Shown here one piece after another: positions 52,283-61,026 of a stretch of 64,000 nucleotides of DNA; within the stretch, counting starts at the first letter, position 1, and each line of letters begins with the position of its first letter. This DNA comes from Stenotrophomonas sp. UBA2124 (lineage in GTDB: Bacteria; Pseudomonadota; Gammaproteobacteria; Xanthomonadales; Xanthomonadaceae). The translations under genes and the position numbers were made by a program. The notes under the pieces are model-generated. The model searched no databases. It was not told the DNA's origin and was given only the letters and a program-made list of their open reading frames with translations. The stretch is from positions 1 to 64,000 of the forward strand of contig DCXY01000024.1 in the NCBI GenBank assembly GCA_002329155.1. The letters are read 5' to 3'.

Positions 52283-53071
52283 TCAGTCGTGCCCGCCGTT
52301 CTCCACGTCCAGCGTCATCTGGTAGGTGAACTGGTCAGGGCGGTACTGCACGCTCAGCAGGTCCACCATGTTGCCGTCGCCATCGTAGGAACGGCGCTCC
52401 AGCGCCAGCAGCGCGGTACCCGGCTCCACCTTCAGGTGCATGGCGCTGATGGCGTCGGCGTTCACCGCCGACAGCACCTGCTCCACCTGCTTGATCTGGA
52501 TGCCCACCGCCTTGAACAGCTTCAGGCGCGAGGTGCGGGCCAGCTTGGATTCGTTGAAATCCGGGTGGTCGGTGCGGGTCCAGCTGTTGTAGTAGCCGAA
52601 CGGAGTGTCACCACGCAGGCGCAGGCGGATGGCATGCACCAGCGGCTCGCGCGGGCCGGTGTCGAACAGGGCGCGGATCGGCTCCGGCGGCACCGCGCGG
52701 CGGAACTGCAGCAGCTGCACCTTGGTGTGCTCGGCCAGCACCTCCAGGCTCTCCAGCAGCCCGGTCAGCGGGCTGTGCATGGGCTTGGGGCGGGAGCGGT
52801 GGATGACGTGCGTGCCCTTGCCACGGCGGCGCTCGACCAGCCCCTCGGCGGCCAGTTCGTCCAGCGCCCGCTTGGCGGTGATGCGCGAGACGCCGAAGCC
52901 TTCGGCCAGGTCGAATTCGGTGGGAATACGCGAGCCGCGCGGGATCTCACCGTTGAGGATGCGATCGCGCAGCAGGTTGAACATCTGGTGGTAAAGCGGC
53001 GTCGGCAGGTCGTTGCGCAGCAGCTTGTGCGCATTGGAACTCAGCAACGCAGTCAGTGTGTCCTCGGACAT
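52283..53071 (-). CDS. GntR/HutC-family transcriptional regulator (paralogue 2)
   Basis: A 262-residue regulator: winged helix at ~20-90 (PLYHQMFNLLRDRILNGEIPRG, recognition helix SRITAKRALDELAAEG) and a UTRA domain with PFGYYNSWTRTDHPDF and LLALERRSYDGDG. The ligand domain is strikingly like that of the regulator at 42503-43300, suggesting related effectors, whereas the recognition helices differ. AAAGGAGG precedes the ATG at 53071; the longer frame upstream overlaps the divergent crotonase gene and is rejected. It is divergent from the crotonase operon. Confidence 0.92.
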   Translation of the reverse strand: MSEDTLTALLSSNAHKLLRNDLPTPLYHQMFNLLRDRILNGEIPRGSRIPTEFDLAEGFGVSRITAKRALDELAAEGLVERRRGKGTHVIHRSRPKPMHSPLTGLLESLEVLAEHTKVQLLQFRRAVPPEPIRALFDTGPREPLVHAIRLRLRGDTPFGYYNSWTRTDHPDFNESKLARTSRLKLFKAVGIQIKQVEQVLSAVNADAISAMHLKVEPGTALLALERRSYDGDGNMVDLLSVQYRPDQFTYQMTLDVENGGHD

Positions 53072-53098
53072 CCTCGCTTCACCCTCCTTTGACTTAAT

Positions 53099-53117
53099 GC
53101 TATAACGATATGACAAA
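53099..53117. promoter_or_regulatory. Degenerate AT-type operator before the crotonase gene
   Basis: Bases 53099-53117 read GCTATAACGATATGACAAA. Its reverse complement, TTTGTCATATCGTTATAGC, loosely follows the TGATATATCTATAT core. It lies in the short divergent promoter region between the second regulator and the crotonase operon. The match is weak. Confidence 0.4.
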
Positions 53118-53128
53118 TAGGATAGATC

Positions 53129-53908
53129 ATGAGCACTGACGAAACCGTGATTTCCTGCAGCATCGACGGCGCGCTGGCCCGTATCGGCATCCAGCGCCCC
53201 GACAAGCGCAACGCCTTGGCCACGCGCCACTGGGCGGCCATCGAGGCTGCGCTGGGCACCGTTGCCGCCAGCGCCGCGCAGGTGCTGGTGCTGTCCGGGG
53301 TGCCGGGCGCGTTCAGTGCCGGGGCCGATATCGACGAGCTGGGACAGCTGCTCGCCGCACCGGAGGCCTTCGCCGCCAACAACGCCCAGGTCCAGCGGAC
53401 CCAGCTCACGCTGCAACGCCTGCCGCAGACCACAGTGGCCGTCATCGATGGCGCCTGCGTCGGCGGCGGCCTGGGGCTGGCGCTGGCATGTGACCTGCGC
53501 CTGGCCAGTGGCCGCAGCCGTTTCGCCATCACCCCGGCCAAACTGGGCCTAGTCTACAGCGCCGACGACAGCCGCCGGCTGGTCAATACGGTCGGCATGG
53601 CCCGCGCCCGCGAGATGCTGCTGACCGGCCGCCTGCTGGACGCGGCCACCGCGCTGGACTGGGGGCTGGTCAACCAGCTGGCCGGCGAGGGCGAGCTGGA
53701 GGCGCTGGAGCAGGCGCAGCTGCAGCAGCTGCTGGCCACCTCCGGGCAGGCGCGCCGCGCCATCAAGACCGTGCTGGGCCACCTGGGCGGCGATGCCAGC
53801 CTCAGTGCCGCGCAGGCCGAGGCGGCGTTCAACGACGCTTTCAGCAGCCGCGATTTCGCCGAAGGCGCCGCCGCCTTCCTCGAAAAGCGCGCGCCGCGCT
53901 TCAGCTGA
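53129..53908 (+). CDS. Enoyl-CoA hydratase/isomerase (crotonase) family protein
   Basis: A 259-residue crotonase: AFSAGADIDELG and DGACVGGGLGLALACDLRLA form the two oxyanion-hole regions. The first catalytic Glu expected after the TP of ITPAKLG is absent (Ala137-Lys138), while the second, in AREMLLTG, is kept, so simple hydration is unlikely and isomerase or hydrolase chemistry is more plausible. It heads an operon with a DUF1330 gene, a C-N hydrolase and an aldehyde dehydrogenase. Confidence 0.82.
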   Translation: MSTDETVISCSIDGALARIGIQRPDKRNALATRHWAAIEAALGTVAASAAQVLVLSGVPGAFSAGADIDELGQLLAAPEAFAANNAQVQRTQLTLQRLPQTTVAVIDGACVGGGLGLALACDLRLASGRSRFAITPAKLGLVYSADDSRRLVNTVGMARAREMLLTGRLLDAATALDWGLVNQLAGEGELEALEQAQLQQLLATSGQARRAIKTVLGHLGGDASLSAAQAEAAFNDAFSSRDFAEGAAAFLEKRAPRFS

Positions 53909-53915
53909 GGCCGCC

Positions 53916-54248
53916 ATGCCCGCCTACCTGATCATCGAAGCCTATATCCGCGACCCGAAACGCTTTGCCGACTATGCCCGCGCCACGCCCGCAGTGGTGG
54001 CACGCCACGGCGGCCAGTACCTGGTGATGGGCGGCGAACAGACCCGTCTGGAAGGCGAGCCCACGCCGGCGCGCACGGTGATCTCATGCTGGCCCGACCG
54101 TGCCGCCGCGCTGGCGTTCTGGCACTCACCCGAGTACGCGGCAATCAAGCCGCTGCGCGAAGGCACCGGTGACTTCCGCGTGCTGCTGGCTGATGGCGTG
54201 CACACCCAGGCCCTTACCGAACCCGCAACCGAAGGGAACGCTCCATGA
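53916..54248 (+). CDS. DUF1330 protein
   Basis: A 110-residue dimeric alpha/beta-barrel type protein. PAYLIIEAYIRDPKRFADYARATPAVVARHGGQYLVMGGE and FWHSPEYAAIKPLRE are the family blocks. Its function is unknown; it often accompanies catabolic enzymes. It begins 7 bases after the crotonase stop, and its stop overlaps the next ATG (ATGA). Confidence 0.88.
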   Translation: MPAYLIIEAYIRDPKRFADYARATPAVVARHGGQYLVMGGEQTRLEGEPTPARTVISCWPDRAAALAFWHSPEYAAIKPLREGTGDFRVLLADGVHTQALTEPATEGNAP

Positions 54249-55288
54249 TCGATGCCTACCGCGCGCTGGCGCTGCAGACCACCTGCCGTGCGATCAACGC
54301 CTGCAACACGCCGGAGGATGCCGCCGCCGCGGTGGCTGACAACATCGCCCTTGTCGGGCGCCAGATCCGTGCCTCCAAGGCCTTCATCGGCGCCGACCTG
54401 AAACTGGTGGTGCTGCCGGAATACTTCGCTACCAGCTACCCGCTGGGCGACACCATCCCGGGCTGGGCGGCCAAGGGCTGCTTCGACATGGATGGCCGCG
54501 AGTACGAGCAGCTGGGCCGCATCGCGCAGGACAACGGCGTGTACCTGTGTTCCAACGCCTACGAGCGTGACCCGCACTTCCCGGACCTGTATTTCCAGTC
54601 GTCGGTGGTGCTGGATGACAGCGGCAACCAGATCCTGCGCTATCGGCGGTTGATCTCGCTGTACGCGCCCAGTCCGCACGATGTGTGGGACAAGTATCTG
54701 GACCTGTATGGCGTGGACGGCGTGTTCCCGGTGGCGCGCACGCCGATCGGCCGCCTTGCCTGCATCGCGTCGGAAGAAATCCTGTACCCGGAAGTGGCGC
54801 GCGCGCTCGGTCTGCGCGGTGCCGAGGTGTTCCTGCATTCCACCAGCGAAGTGGGCAGCCCCGCGCTGACGCCGAAGGATATCGCCAAGCGTTCGCGCGC
54901 CATCGAGAACATGGCCTATGTGATCTCGGCCAACACCGCAGGCATCAGCGGCGTGGACATTCCGCTGGGCAGTGCCGACGGCATGAGCAAGATCGTCGAT
55001 GACCAGGGCCGCGTACTGGCCGCAGCCGGTGCGGGCGAATCCATGTCCGCCTATGCCGATCTGGACATCGCCAGCCTGCGCCGCCGCCGCCTGCGTCCGG
55101 GCATGGGCAATTTCCTGTCGCGCTTGCCGCAGGCCGCCATCAATGCCGGGTTGGCCAGCACTGCGCTCCAGCCGAACGCGCTGCTGAACGGCGACACCGT
55201 GAAGATCCCGCAGCGGGCGGATTTCGCCGCCCGCCAGAAAGCCACCATCGATGCACTTCTGAGCGCCGGAGTCCTGGGCAATGACTGA
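54245..55288 (+). CDS. C-N hydrolase (nitrilase superfamily), formamidase-like
   Basis: A 347-residue protein. Of the Glu-Lys-Cys triad, Glu59 (VVLPEYFA) and Cys173 (LACIASEEILYPE) are present. The lysine expected in a YRK block reads YRR (Arg135) in ILRYRRLISLYAPSP. The ...P.E/H.W pattern after it recalls aliphatic amidase or formamidase. It should hydrolyse an amide or nitrile if active. It overlaps both neighbours (ATGA upstream, 8 bases with the aldehyde dehydrogenase). Confidence 0.83.
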   Translation: MIDAYRALALQTTCRAINACNTPEDAAAAVADNIALVGRQIRASKAFIGADLKLVVLPEYFATSYPLGDTIPGWAAKGCFDMDGREYEQLGRIAQDNGVYLCSNAYERDPHFPDLYFQSSVVLDDSGNQILRYRRLISLYAPSPHDVWDKYLDLYGVDGVFPVARTPIGRLACIASEEILYPEVARALGLRGAEVFLHSTSEVGSPALTPKDIAKRSRAIENMAYVISANTAGISGVDIPLGSADGMSKIVDDQGRVLAAAGAGESMSAYADLDIASLRRRRLRPGMGNFLSRLPQAAINAGLASTALQPNALLNGDTVKIPQRADFAARQKATIDALLSAGVLGND

Positions 55289-56699
55289 AGCCACCACCCT
55301 GCCGCTGCGCAACCCACGCACCGGCGAATCCGACGGCGAACTGCCCATCACCTCGGTTGCGGATGTCGCCGCGCTGGGGGCGGGCCTGCGTCATGCGCAG
55401 CGCGCATGGGCCGCGCGCAGCATCGAAGACCGTTGCCAACGTCTGGGTGCCTTGGCCGACGCCTTGGTTGCGCGCCGCGATGCCTTTCTCGATGCGCTGC
55501 TGGCCGACACCGGACGCTGGCACGAGTCGGTGATCGAAGTGGACGGCACTGTGTCGGCGATCCGCCGCTGGGCGCAGCAGGCACCGGCCTGCCTTGCCGA
55601 GAAGCCGGTGCAGCAGGAAGCCATCCCGTTCATCCAGACACAGCAGACGTGGGTGCCGTACACCGTGGTCGGTGTCATCAGCCCGTGGAACTTCCCGCTG
55701 ATGCTGACGCTGATCGATGCGGTGCCGGCGCTCGCGGCGGGCTGCACCATTCTGGCCAAGCCCAGTGAAGTCACGTCGCGCTTCGTGCCGTTGTTGCGAG
55801 AAGCGCTGGATGAAGCCGGGCTTGGCGAGGTGTTCAAGCTGGTCACTGGTGCCGGTGCCACCGGGCAGGCGGTGATCGAGGCCAGCGACCAGATCTGCTT
55901 CACCGGTTCGGTGGCCACGGGCCGCAAGGTGGGCGAGGCGTGTGCGCGCCGTTTCATTCCGGCGTCGCTGGAACTGGGCGGCAAGGATCCGGCGCTGGTG
56001 CTCTCGGACGCGAATGTCGAACACGCGGCGCGTGCGCTGGCGTGGGGCAGTTTCGTCAACGGTGGCCAGAGCTGCATGTCCATCGAGCGCGTGTATGTTG
56101 AAGCGCCGGTGGCAGATGCCTTCATCGCGGCGCTGGTGAAGGAAGCAGCTGCGCTGGAACTGGCGTGGCCGGATCCGAAGCAGGGCCACATCGGCCCGGT
56201 CATCGCGGCATCGCAGGTGGAACTGGTGCGCGGCCAGCTGGCCGATGCCAAGGCCAAGGGGGCGCGTGCGCTCACCGGTGGTGAGCTGATCGACCACGGC
56301 GGCATGTGGTGCCCGCCCACCGTGCTGGTGGATGTCAACGACGACATGGCGGTGGTGCGTGATGAAAGTTTCGCCAGCGTGCTGCCGGTGATCGTGGTGG
56401 CCGATGAAGCAGAAGCCATCGCGCGCGCCAATGCCACCGAGTTCGGGCTGTCGGCAGCGGTGTTCACTCAGAGCGTGGAGCGCGCGCAGCATGTCGCGCG
56501 GCAGCTGGATGCCGGTGGAATTTCCATCAACGATGCCTGCCTTACTGGCCTGGTGCAGACCGCTGAGAAGCAGAGTTTCAAGCTCTCGGGCATGGGCGGT
56601 TCGCGCATGGGCACAGCGTCCATCCGCCGTTTCGTCCGCGCACGTGCGCTGTTGATCAATACCGGCGCAGCGTCGCCGTGGTGGTTCCCGGCGGCCTGA
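55281..56699 (+). CDS. NAD(P)+-dependent aldehyde dehydrogenase
   Basis: A 472-residue ALDH with all catalytic residues: Asn138 in ISPWNFPLML, Lys160 in LAKPSE, Glu231 in LELGGKDP and the nucleophile Cys265 in NGGQSCMS. It oxidises an aldehyde to the acid. It is the last gene of the crotonase operon. The order amidase then ALDH suggests processing of an amide and an aldehyde intermediate, but the substrate cannot be named. Confidence 0.93.
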   Translation: MTEATTLPLRNPRTGESDGELPITSVADVAALGAGLRHAQRAWAARSIEDRCQRLGALADALVARRDAFLDALLADTGRWHESVIEVDGTVSAIRRWAQQAPACLAEKPVQQEAIPFIQTQQTWVPYTVVGVISPWNFPLMLTLIDAVPALAAGCTILAKPSEVTSRFVPLLREALDEAGLGEVFKLVTGAGATGQAVIEASDQICFTGSVATGRKVGEACARRFIPASLELGGKDPALVLSDANVEHAARALAWGSFVNGGQSCMSIERVYVEAPVADAFIAALVKEAAALELAWPDPKQGHIGPVIAASQVELVRGQLADAKAKGARALTGGELIDHGGMWCPPTVLVDVNDDMAVVRDESFASVLPVIVVADEAEAIARANATEFGLSAAVFTQSVERAQHVARQLDAGGISINDACLTGLVQTAEKQSFKLSGMGGSRMGTASIRRFVRARALLINTGAASPWWFPAA

Positions 56700-56711
56700 G
56701 GCCGCCCCAGC

Positions 56712-57026
56712 TCAGCACGCCAGTACGAACCGGCCCAGGAAGATGCCGAAGCCGAGCAGCCACATGGCCAGCATCGCCGGCAGGCTGGCCAGGCGCAGCG
56801 CCCAGCGCAACCGTGGGCGGCTGCGCGCGGTGGCGCGGTACAGCAGGGCCGGCATCAACGCGCCGGTCAGCACGAACACGCCCAGCACCGTCCAGCCCAT
56901 GGCCCAGAACAGTGCGGACTTCTCGCCAAACTCCTCCGGGCACTGGGCCATGGCCCATGCCGTGCTCGATGCCCAGTAGCCAGGTAGTGCGGCCGACAGC
57001 CGCAGGGTCAAACGCAATCGTCGCAC
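56712..57026 (-). CDS. Small membrane protein, hypothetical
   Basis: A 104-residue protein with a GTG start and two to three hydrophobic segments (LFWAMGWTVLGVFVLTGALMPALLY, and LRLASLPAMLAMWLLGFGIFLG). It is unlike CopD paralogues A-D. It follows the flavoprotein gene by about 60 bases on the same strand. It may be real, but no family is recognised. Confidence 0.5.
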   Translation of the reverse strand: MRRLRLTLRLSAALPGYWASSTAWAMAQCPEEFGEKSALFWAMGWTVLGVFVLTGALMPALLYRATARSRPRLRWALRLASLPAMLAMWLLGFGIFLGRFVLAC

Positions 57027-57088
57027 CTCGGTGCCTCCGACGGATGTGCTCCCGGCATTGATCCTGCCACAAGCGTCGTAAGTCTGTC

Positions 57089-58666
57089 TTACAGACCGAG
57101 CACGCCGGGGTTCATGTGCTGCTGCGGGTCCAGCTGCTGTTTGATGCCGCGCAGCAGTGCCAGTGGTGTGTCATCCAGTACCTCGACAAAGGGGTAGGTG
57201 CGCCCGATCTGGTTGGATGCGCCGCCGGTTTCGGCAAACAGCGCGCAGGTCTCCACACGCAGGCGTGCCACCAGTTCGCGCGCGGGCAGGTTCTCGGCGT
57301 GGCGCTGCAGGGCGGCCAGCGCGGTGGCTTCCATGCTGGCCTCATGCAGCGGCTGCCAGCTGTCGTGCCAATGGAATACCGCCTCGAAACTGAAGCTGTA
57401 TCTGCACAGGGCCGAGCACAGGTAGGTGACGCGCACGCCATGGGTGCGCATGGCCTGCGCGTGCTGTGCCATCAACTGCTGATGCGCCCTGATCAGCGCC
57501 TCGGCACGCGAGTGCGCCACCTTCACGTTGAGCGCGGCCCAGCGGCTGCCGCTGGCGCCCAGCACCGCGTTGAGCCCGGGGAAGGGATCGGCGCGGGCGA
57601 TGCGCGGCACCGTGGCGGCAATGGCTATGCCGCCCTGTGCGGCAGCCAGCGCATGCGCCAGTGCAAGCTCTTGCTCCACCGCCGCTGCGCTGTTGCCGGC
57701 AGCCACCAGGTGCAGGCTGAAGGCGTTGTCCGGTACCACCTGGCGGCCGGCGGCCACTGCGCCGGCCAGGGCCGCGATTTTGGCGCGGGCGCCGCGCGCG
57801 CTGGCAAGCACATGGCGCAACGCACGCATTGCGCCGCGCAGGCTGTGGTCGCGCTCCACGTTGGCGGCAATGGCGCCGGCATCAAGCACATAGGCTTCCT
57901 CGGCCAGCCCGGCGCGGGCAACCGCCGACAGAGCCTTGCCGGCGGCGACGAAATCGGCAAAGGCGAACGAGGCGAAGCCGGTATGCGCCGGGGTCTGCAT
58001 CAGGCGCAACGCGGCACGCGTCTTGATGCCGAAGGCGCCGCCGTCATGCATGAACAGGCCGGTGGTATCCGGGCCGAAATTGCGGAACACCGGTTCCGGG
58101 TTGGCCTTCAGTGCCCATTGCCCGGTGCGCAGCACGCTGCCATCGGCGGTGACCACTTCCACGCCCAGTGCATTGTCGGCGGCGCAGCCGTAGCGCGCGC
58201 TGCCGAAGAACAGCGCGCCATGGCTGAGGCCGCCGCCGATGCTGGCGCCGGCACCGGAGAAGGTGCCGAAGTAGGGCAGCCGCAGCCCCAGCGGAGCCAG
58301 TGCTTCATGCAGCTGTTTCCAGGTGACACCGGCCTGTGCCACTACATACATGTCTTCGGCGCTGATGTGTTCGATCCGGTCCAGGCCGGACAGGTCCACC
58401 ACCACACTCGCGGCCTGGCAGCGGTAGCCGCCGGTATAGCTCAGCCCGCCGCCGCGTGGCACCAGCGACACGCCAGCGGCATGTATCGCGGCAACCGCTG
58501 GCCCCAGATCAGCCGGTGCGCGCGGGCGGATGACTGCCAACGGCAGCGGCCCGCTGCTGTACAGGTCGCCGGCCATCAGCTGCAGCGTGGCGGCATCGGT
58601 GGCCACCGCATCTTCGCCCAGCAGGCTGCGCAGGGTCTGCAGCAGTACACCCGTGCCGGTGCTCAT
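57089..58666 (-). CDS. FAD-dependent oxidoreductase (VAO/PCMH type)
   Basis: A 525-residue flavoprotein. The PCMH FAD-binding domain is at ~35-215 (VIRPRAPADLGPAVAAIHAAG, VPRGGGLSYTGGY, GASIGGGLSHGALFFGSARYGCAADNALG). A C-terminal cap domain ends QQLDPQQHMNPGVLGL, the usual D-P...NPG end of this family. It oxidises an alcohol, hydroxy-acid or phenol. The nearby cytochrome c genes could accept its electrons, as in 4-cresol dehydrogenase-like systems (inference). The ATG overlaps the stop of membrane paralogue C (ATGA). A longer upstream frame is rejected. Confidence 0.85.
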   Translation of the reverse strand: MSTGTGVLLQTLRSLLGEDAVATDAATLQLMAGDLYSSGPLPLAVIRPRAPADLGPAVAAIHAAGVSLVPRGGGLSYTGGYRCQAASVVVDLSGLDRIEHISAEDMYVVAQAGVTWKQLHEALAPLGLRLPYFGTFSGAGASIGGGLSHGALFFGSARYGCAADNALGVEVVTADGSVLRTGQWALKANPEPVFRNFGPDTTGLFMHDGGAFGIKTRAALRLMQTPAHTGFASFAFADFVAAGKALSAVARAGLAEEAYVLDAGAIAANVERDHSLRGAMRALRHVLASARGARAKIAALAGAVAAGRQVVPDNAFSLHLVAAGNSAAAVEQELALAHALAAAQGGIAIAATVPRIARADPFPGLNAVLGASGSRWAALNVKVAHSRAEALIRAHQQLMAQHAQAMRTHGVRVTYLCSALCRYSFSFEAVFHWHDSWQPLHEASMEATALAALQRHAENLPARELVARLRVETCALFAETGGASNQIGRTYPFVEVLDDTPLALLRGIKQQLDPQQHMNPGVLGL

Positions 58667-59325
58667 GCCGGCTTCCAGATGCTGACCACCACGATGGCGG
58701 CAATGAACAGCCACAGCACGCACAGCACCGAGGTCGCCTTCACATAGGTGGCGCGGATGATGGCGTTGCTGGCATCGTCGGCGCCCTCGATGGCCATGCG
58801 CTTCCAGGTGCGGAAGTGGCTGATCAGCGCCAGCCGTATGCCCACGCCGGCGGCCATCACGCCCGCGAACAGCGCCAGCTTCCAGCGCAGCCACAGCGGC
58901 ATGTCCCAGCCACCGCCGAGCAGGCCAAGGGCCAGTGCCAGCAGCAAGGCCATGAACAGGTAACGTGAGCCACGGTCGATGCTGCCGAGCTGTGCACCCA
59001 CGCGGCTGTGGCGCAGCCGGTGCACCGCTTCGACGAACACCAGCCACAGCATGCACAGCACGCCGGCAACGGCAGCGGTGCGTGCGCCACCGGGCACCAA
59101 CCCATACAAGGCCGCCAGCGAGAAGCCCAGGCCGGCCTGCAATACCAGCGCATAGCGTACGTGCTGGTCCACATGCATCACATGCTCCATCAGCCGGTTG
59201 CGCTCGGCAAATGGGGTGCTGCCGGCAAAGGAGACATAGCGGTAGGTGCTGTTGATCACCAGCTCCGAGCCCAGCCAGTAGCCGAGCACGGCGATATGCG
59301 CCACCAGCAGTATCTGCAGCAGCAT
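58663..59325 (-). CDS. CopD-like membrane protein, paralogue C
   Basis: A 220-residue polytopic protein: LVAHIAVLGYWLGSELVIN in TM1, a His-rich second segment (HVMHVDQHVRYALVL), GSIDRGSRYL, LRWKLALFAG in TM5 and the C-terminal SIWKPA. It is more divergent than A, B and D, lacking the final Phe and the D-x-x-P-R. It is fused translationally to the flavoprotein gene by a four-base overlap, so it may anchor or serve that enzyme. Confidence 0.73.
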   Translation of the reverse strand: MLLQILLVAHIAVLGYWLGSELVINSTYRYVSFAGSTPFAERNRLMEHVMHVDQHVRYALVLQAGLGFSLAALYGLVPGGARTAAVAGVLCMLWLVFVEAVHRLRHSRVGAQLGSIDRGSRYLFMALLLALALGLLGGGWDMPLWLRWKLALFAGVMAAGVGIRLALISHFRTWKRMAIEGADDASNAIIRATYVKATSVLCVLWLFIAAIVVVSIWKPA

Positions 59326-59327
59326 GT

Positions 59328-60047
59328 TCAGTGCTCCACCACGTGGTAGCTGGCCAGCTCGTAGGCGGTCTGCATGTAGCCGGTCACGCGTGCACGCAGC
59401 AGGATGTAGTCATCGTCGGCGCTCACCCACAGGTCGTAGTCGGGGTGCTCTTCGGGCATGCCCACGTCAAGGATGCGGAAGTGGCGCGCGCGGAAGCGGC
59501 CGGCGGTGACTTCGATGTCTTCCTCGCCCACGTACTCGATGGCCAGGCTGACGGGGTAGAGCATGGGCCCGGTGGCACCGCGGTGGTCCGGCGAGGACAG
59601 CAGCATGAAGAAGCGTTGCGTGCCCGGCCCCTGCGCCAGGTCATACAGCGACATGGCATAACCATCGTTGACGATGGCGTGGTTGCCGAAGGCCAGCAGT
59701 GGCTGCTGCAGGGCGAAGCGTTGCGACACACGGCCCTCGATGGTGGTGGATGCCTCGCACTGCGCTTCGTGGGCGGAAAAGCTGAACCAGCCCGAGCCAC
59801 GGAACGCACCGCCCACGGCAATGCGCACGAAGCACTCGCGCGGCAGGTTGTCCGCACCCAGGCGCAGGTTCACATCGCGCACCACCGCCGGTGCATCGTC
59901 GATCTCGCAATGCGCGGCCAGTACCCGCGAGCCATCGCGGTGCAGGTCCAGCCGGAACGCTTCGCGGCCACGTTCCGCGCCGGCACGGTGCGGCTGGTTG
60001 CTGGTATAGGCGATGGTGCCGATGATGGAACGGGCGATGCCGGTCAT
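59328..60047 (-). CDS. Hypothetical protein, DUF3108-like
   Basis: A 239-residue soluble, strand-rich protein. The segment EVTAGRFRARHFRILD followed by YDLWVSADDDYILLRARV recalls the second half of DUF3108-type proteins, but the match is by eye only. It has no signal peptide. Its ATG overlaps the VOC stop by four bases, and its stop is two bases from paralogue C, so it is firmly inside the operon 61701 to 57089. Confidence 0.6.
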   Translation of the reverse strand: MTGIARSIIGTIAYTSNQPHRAGAERGREAFRLDLHRDGSRVLAAHCEIDDAPAVVRDVNLRLGADNLPRECFVRIAVGGAFRGSGWFSFSAHEAQCEASTTIEGRVSQRFALQQPLLAFGNHAIVNDGYAMSLYDLAQGPGTQRFFMLLSSPDHRGATGPMLYPVSLAIEYVGEEDIEVTAGRFRARHFRILDVGMPEEHPDYDLWVSADDDYILLRARVTGYMQTAYELASYHVVEH

Positions 60048-60535
60048 GTATGGGCCTCTTCGGGTAGGGGATCGATCTGCAGGATGCTCACCGGTATCTG
60101 GTCCGGGTCATACACGATCATTTCGCGGTACAGGCCCGCCGGTGAGCGTTCGCTGGCGCTGCGCTTGGGGTAGGCCAGCGGTGGTGTGAGAAAGCGGCAG
60201 CCGGCGCTTTCCAGCGCCGCGTGCAGCGCATTGAACCCGGTGGTACGCAGCACCAGGGCCGCCTGCCCATGCGCGGGCTGGCCGGCGGGTGGCCGCAGCG
60301 CCTCCAGCGGTGTCTGGCTGATCTCGAACAGGCCCACGATCACCGGTGCATCGGCATCGGCGGCAAGCAGGGCAATGCGCAGCGTGCACGCCGGCAACTG
60401 CAGCAGGCCACCGGCCATCGCGCCTTCCAGGGTCTTGTGCTCGACCACCACCAGCCCGAGCGTGTCGCGGTAGAAGCGCAGCGATGCGTCCAGGTCGCGG
60501 CAGAACACGGTGAAGCGTTCAAACTGAAGTTTCAT
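60044..60535 (-). CDS. Single-module VOC protein
   Basis: A 163-residue protein: FERFTVFCRDLDASLRFYRDTLGLVVVEHKTLEG is a VOC start, and ALVLRTTGFNALHAALESAGC plus YREMIVYDPDQIPVSILQ complete the fold, with a terminal-strand D-P-D. It could be a glyoxalase-type lyase or isomerase; metal ligands are not clear. It starts at MKLQFERF, overlapping the downstream gene by ATGA. Confidence 0.78.
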   Translation of the reverse strand: MKLQFERFTVFCRDLDASLRFYRDTLGLVVVEHKTLEGAMAGGLLQLPACTLRIALLAADADAPVIVGLFEISQTPLEALRPPAGQPAHGQAALVLRTTGFNALHAALESAGCRFLTPPLAYPKRSASERSPAGLYREMIVYDPDQIPVSILQIDPLPEEAHT

Positions 60536-60608
60536 GCCACTCCTTGTTGCGGCGGCGGTGCCCGCGCGGATGGCTCCCCGGCGCGGGCGCGGCCATGGGA
60601 CGGAAAAC

Positions 60609-61007
60609 TCAGGGGGCGGACAGGTACTCCACCAGAGCCTTGCGACGTGCGGCATCTGGCACCGACATCAACATGCGCGTGCCGGGCACCAACTGCGCAG
60701 GTGCAGCCAGGTAGGCATCCAGCGTCTGCGCATCCCAGACGATGCCGCTGTCGCGCAGCGCCGGGGAGTACGCAAAGCCCGGGTTGCTGCCGGCCTTGCG
60801 CCCAACCACGCCATGCAGGTTCGGCCCCATGCGCTGCGCGCCGCCCGTAGTGCGGCTGTGGCAGGCACTGCACATGGCGAAGGCCTGCTCGCCGCCGGCC
60901 GATGCGTTGACGGTACCGGTGCCAGCAGCGGCCGGTGTTGAAGCGTTGTCGGCGCCGCCGCAGGCAGCCAGCAGCGCGGTGGTCAGTACAGGCAGGAAGC
61001 AACGCAT
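60609..61007 (-). CDS. Cytochrome c lipoprotein 1
   Basis: A 132-residue class I cytochrome c. Signal MRCFLPVLTTALLAAC is a lipobox, then a short linker, then the heme motif CSACH (Cys46, Cys49, His50), the GPNLHGVVGRKAG block and an axial Met in PGTRMLMSV. It should carry electrons at the inner membrane. It is very similar to the cytochrome at 61849-62250. It lies 19 bases after paralogue D and 73 bases before the VOC gene. Confidence 0.92.
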   Translation of the reverse strand: MRCFLPVLTTALLAACGGADNASTPAAAGTGTVNASAGGEQAFAMCSACHSRTTGGAQRMGPNLHGVVGRKAGSNPGFAYSPALRDSGIVWDAQTLDAYLAAPAQLVPGTRMLMSVPDAARRKALVEYLSAP

Positions 61008-61026
61008 GTGCAGCCCTCGCAGGGAA

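Noticed and set aside
53072..53416. Longer version of the second GntR regulator starting near 53416
   Set aside because: The extra 115 residues are antisense to the crotonase gene, and a strong AAAGGAGG site precedes the ATG at 53071.
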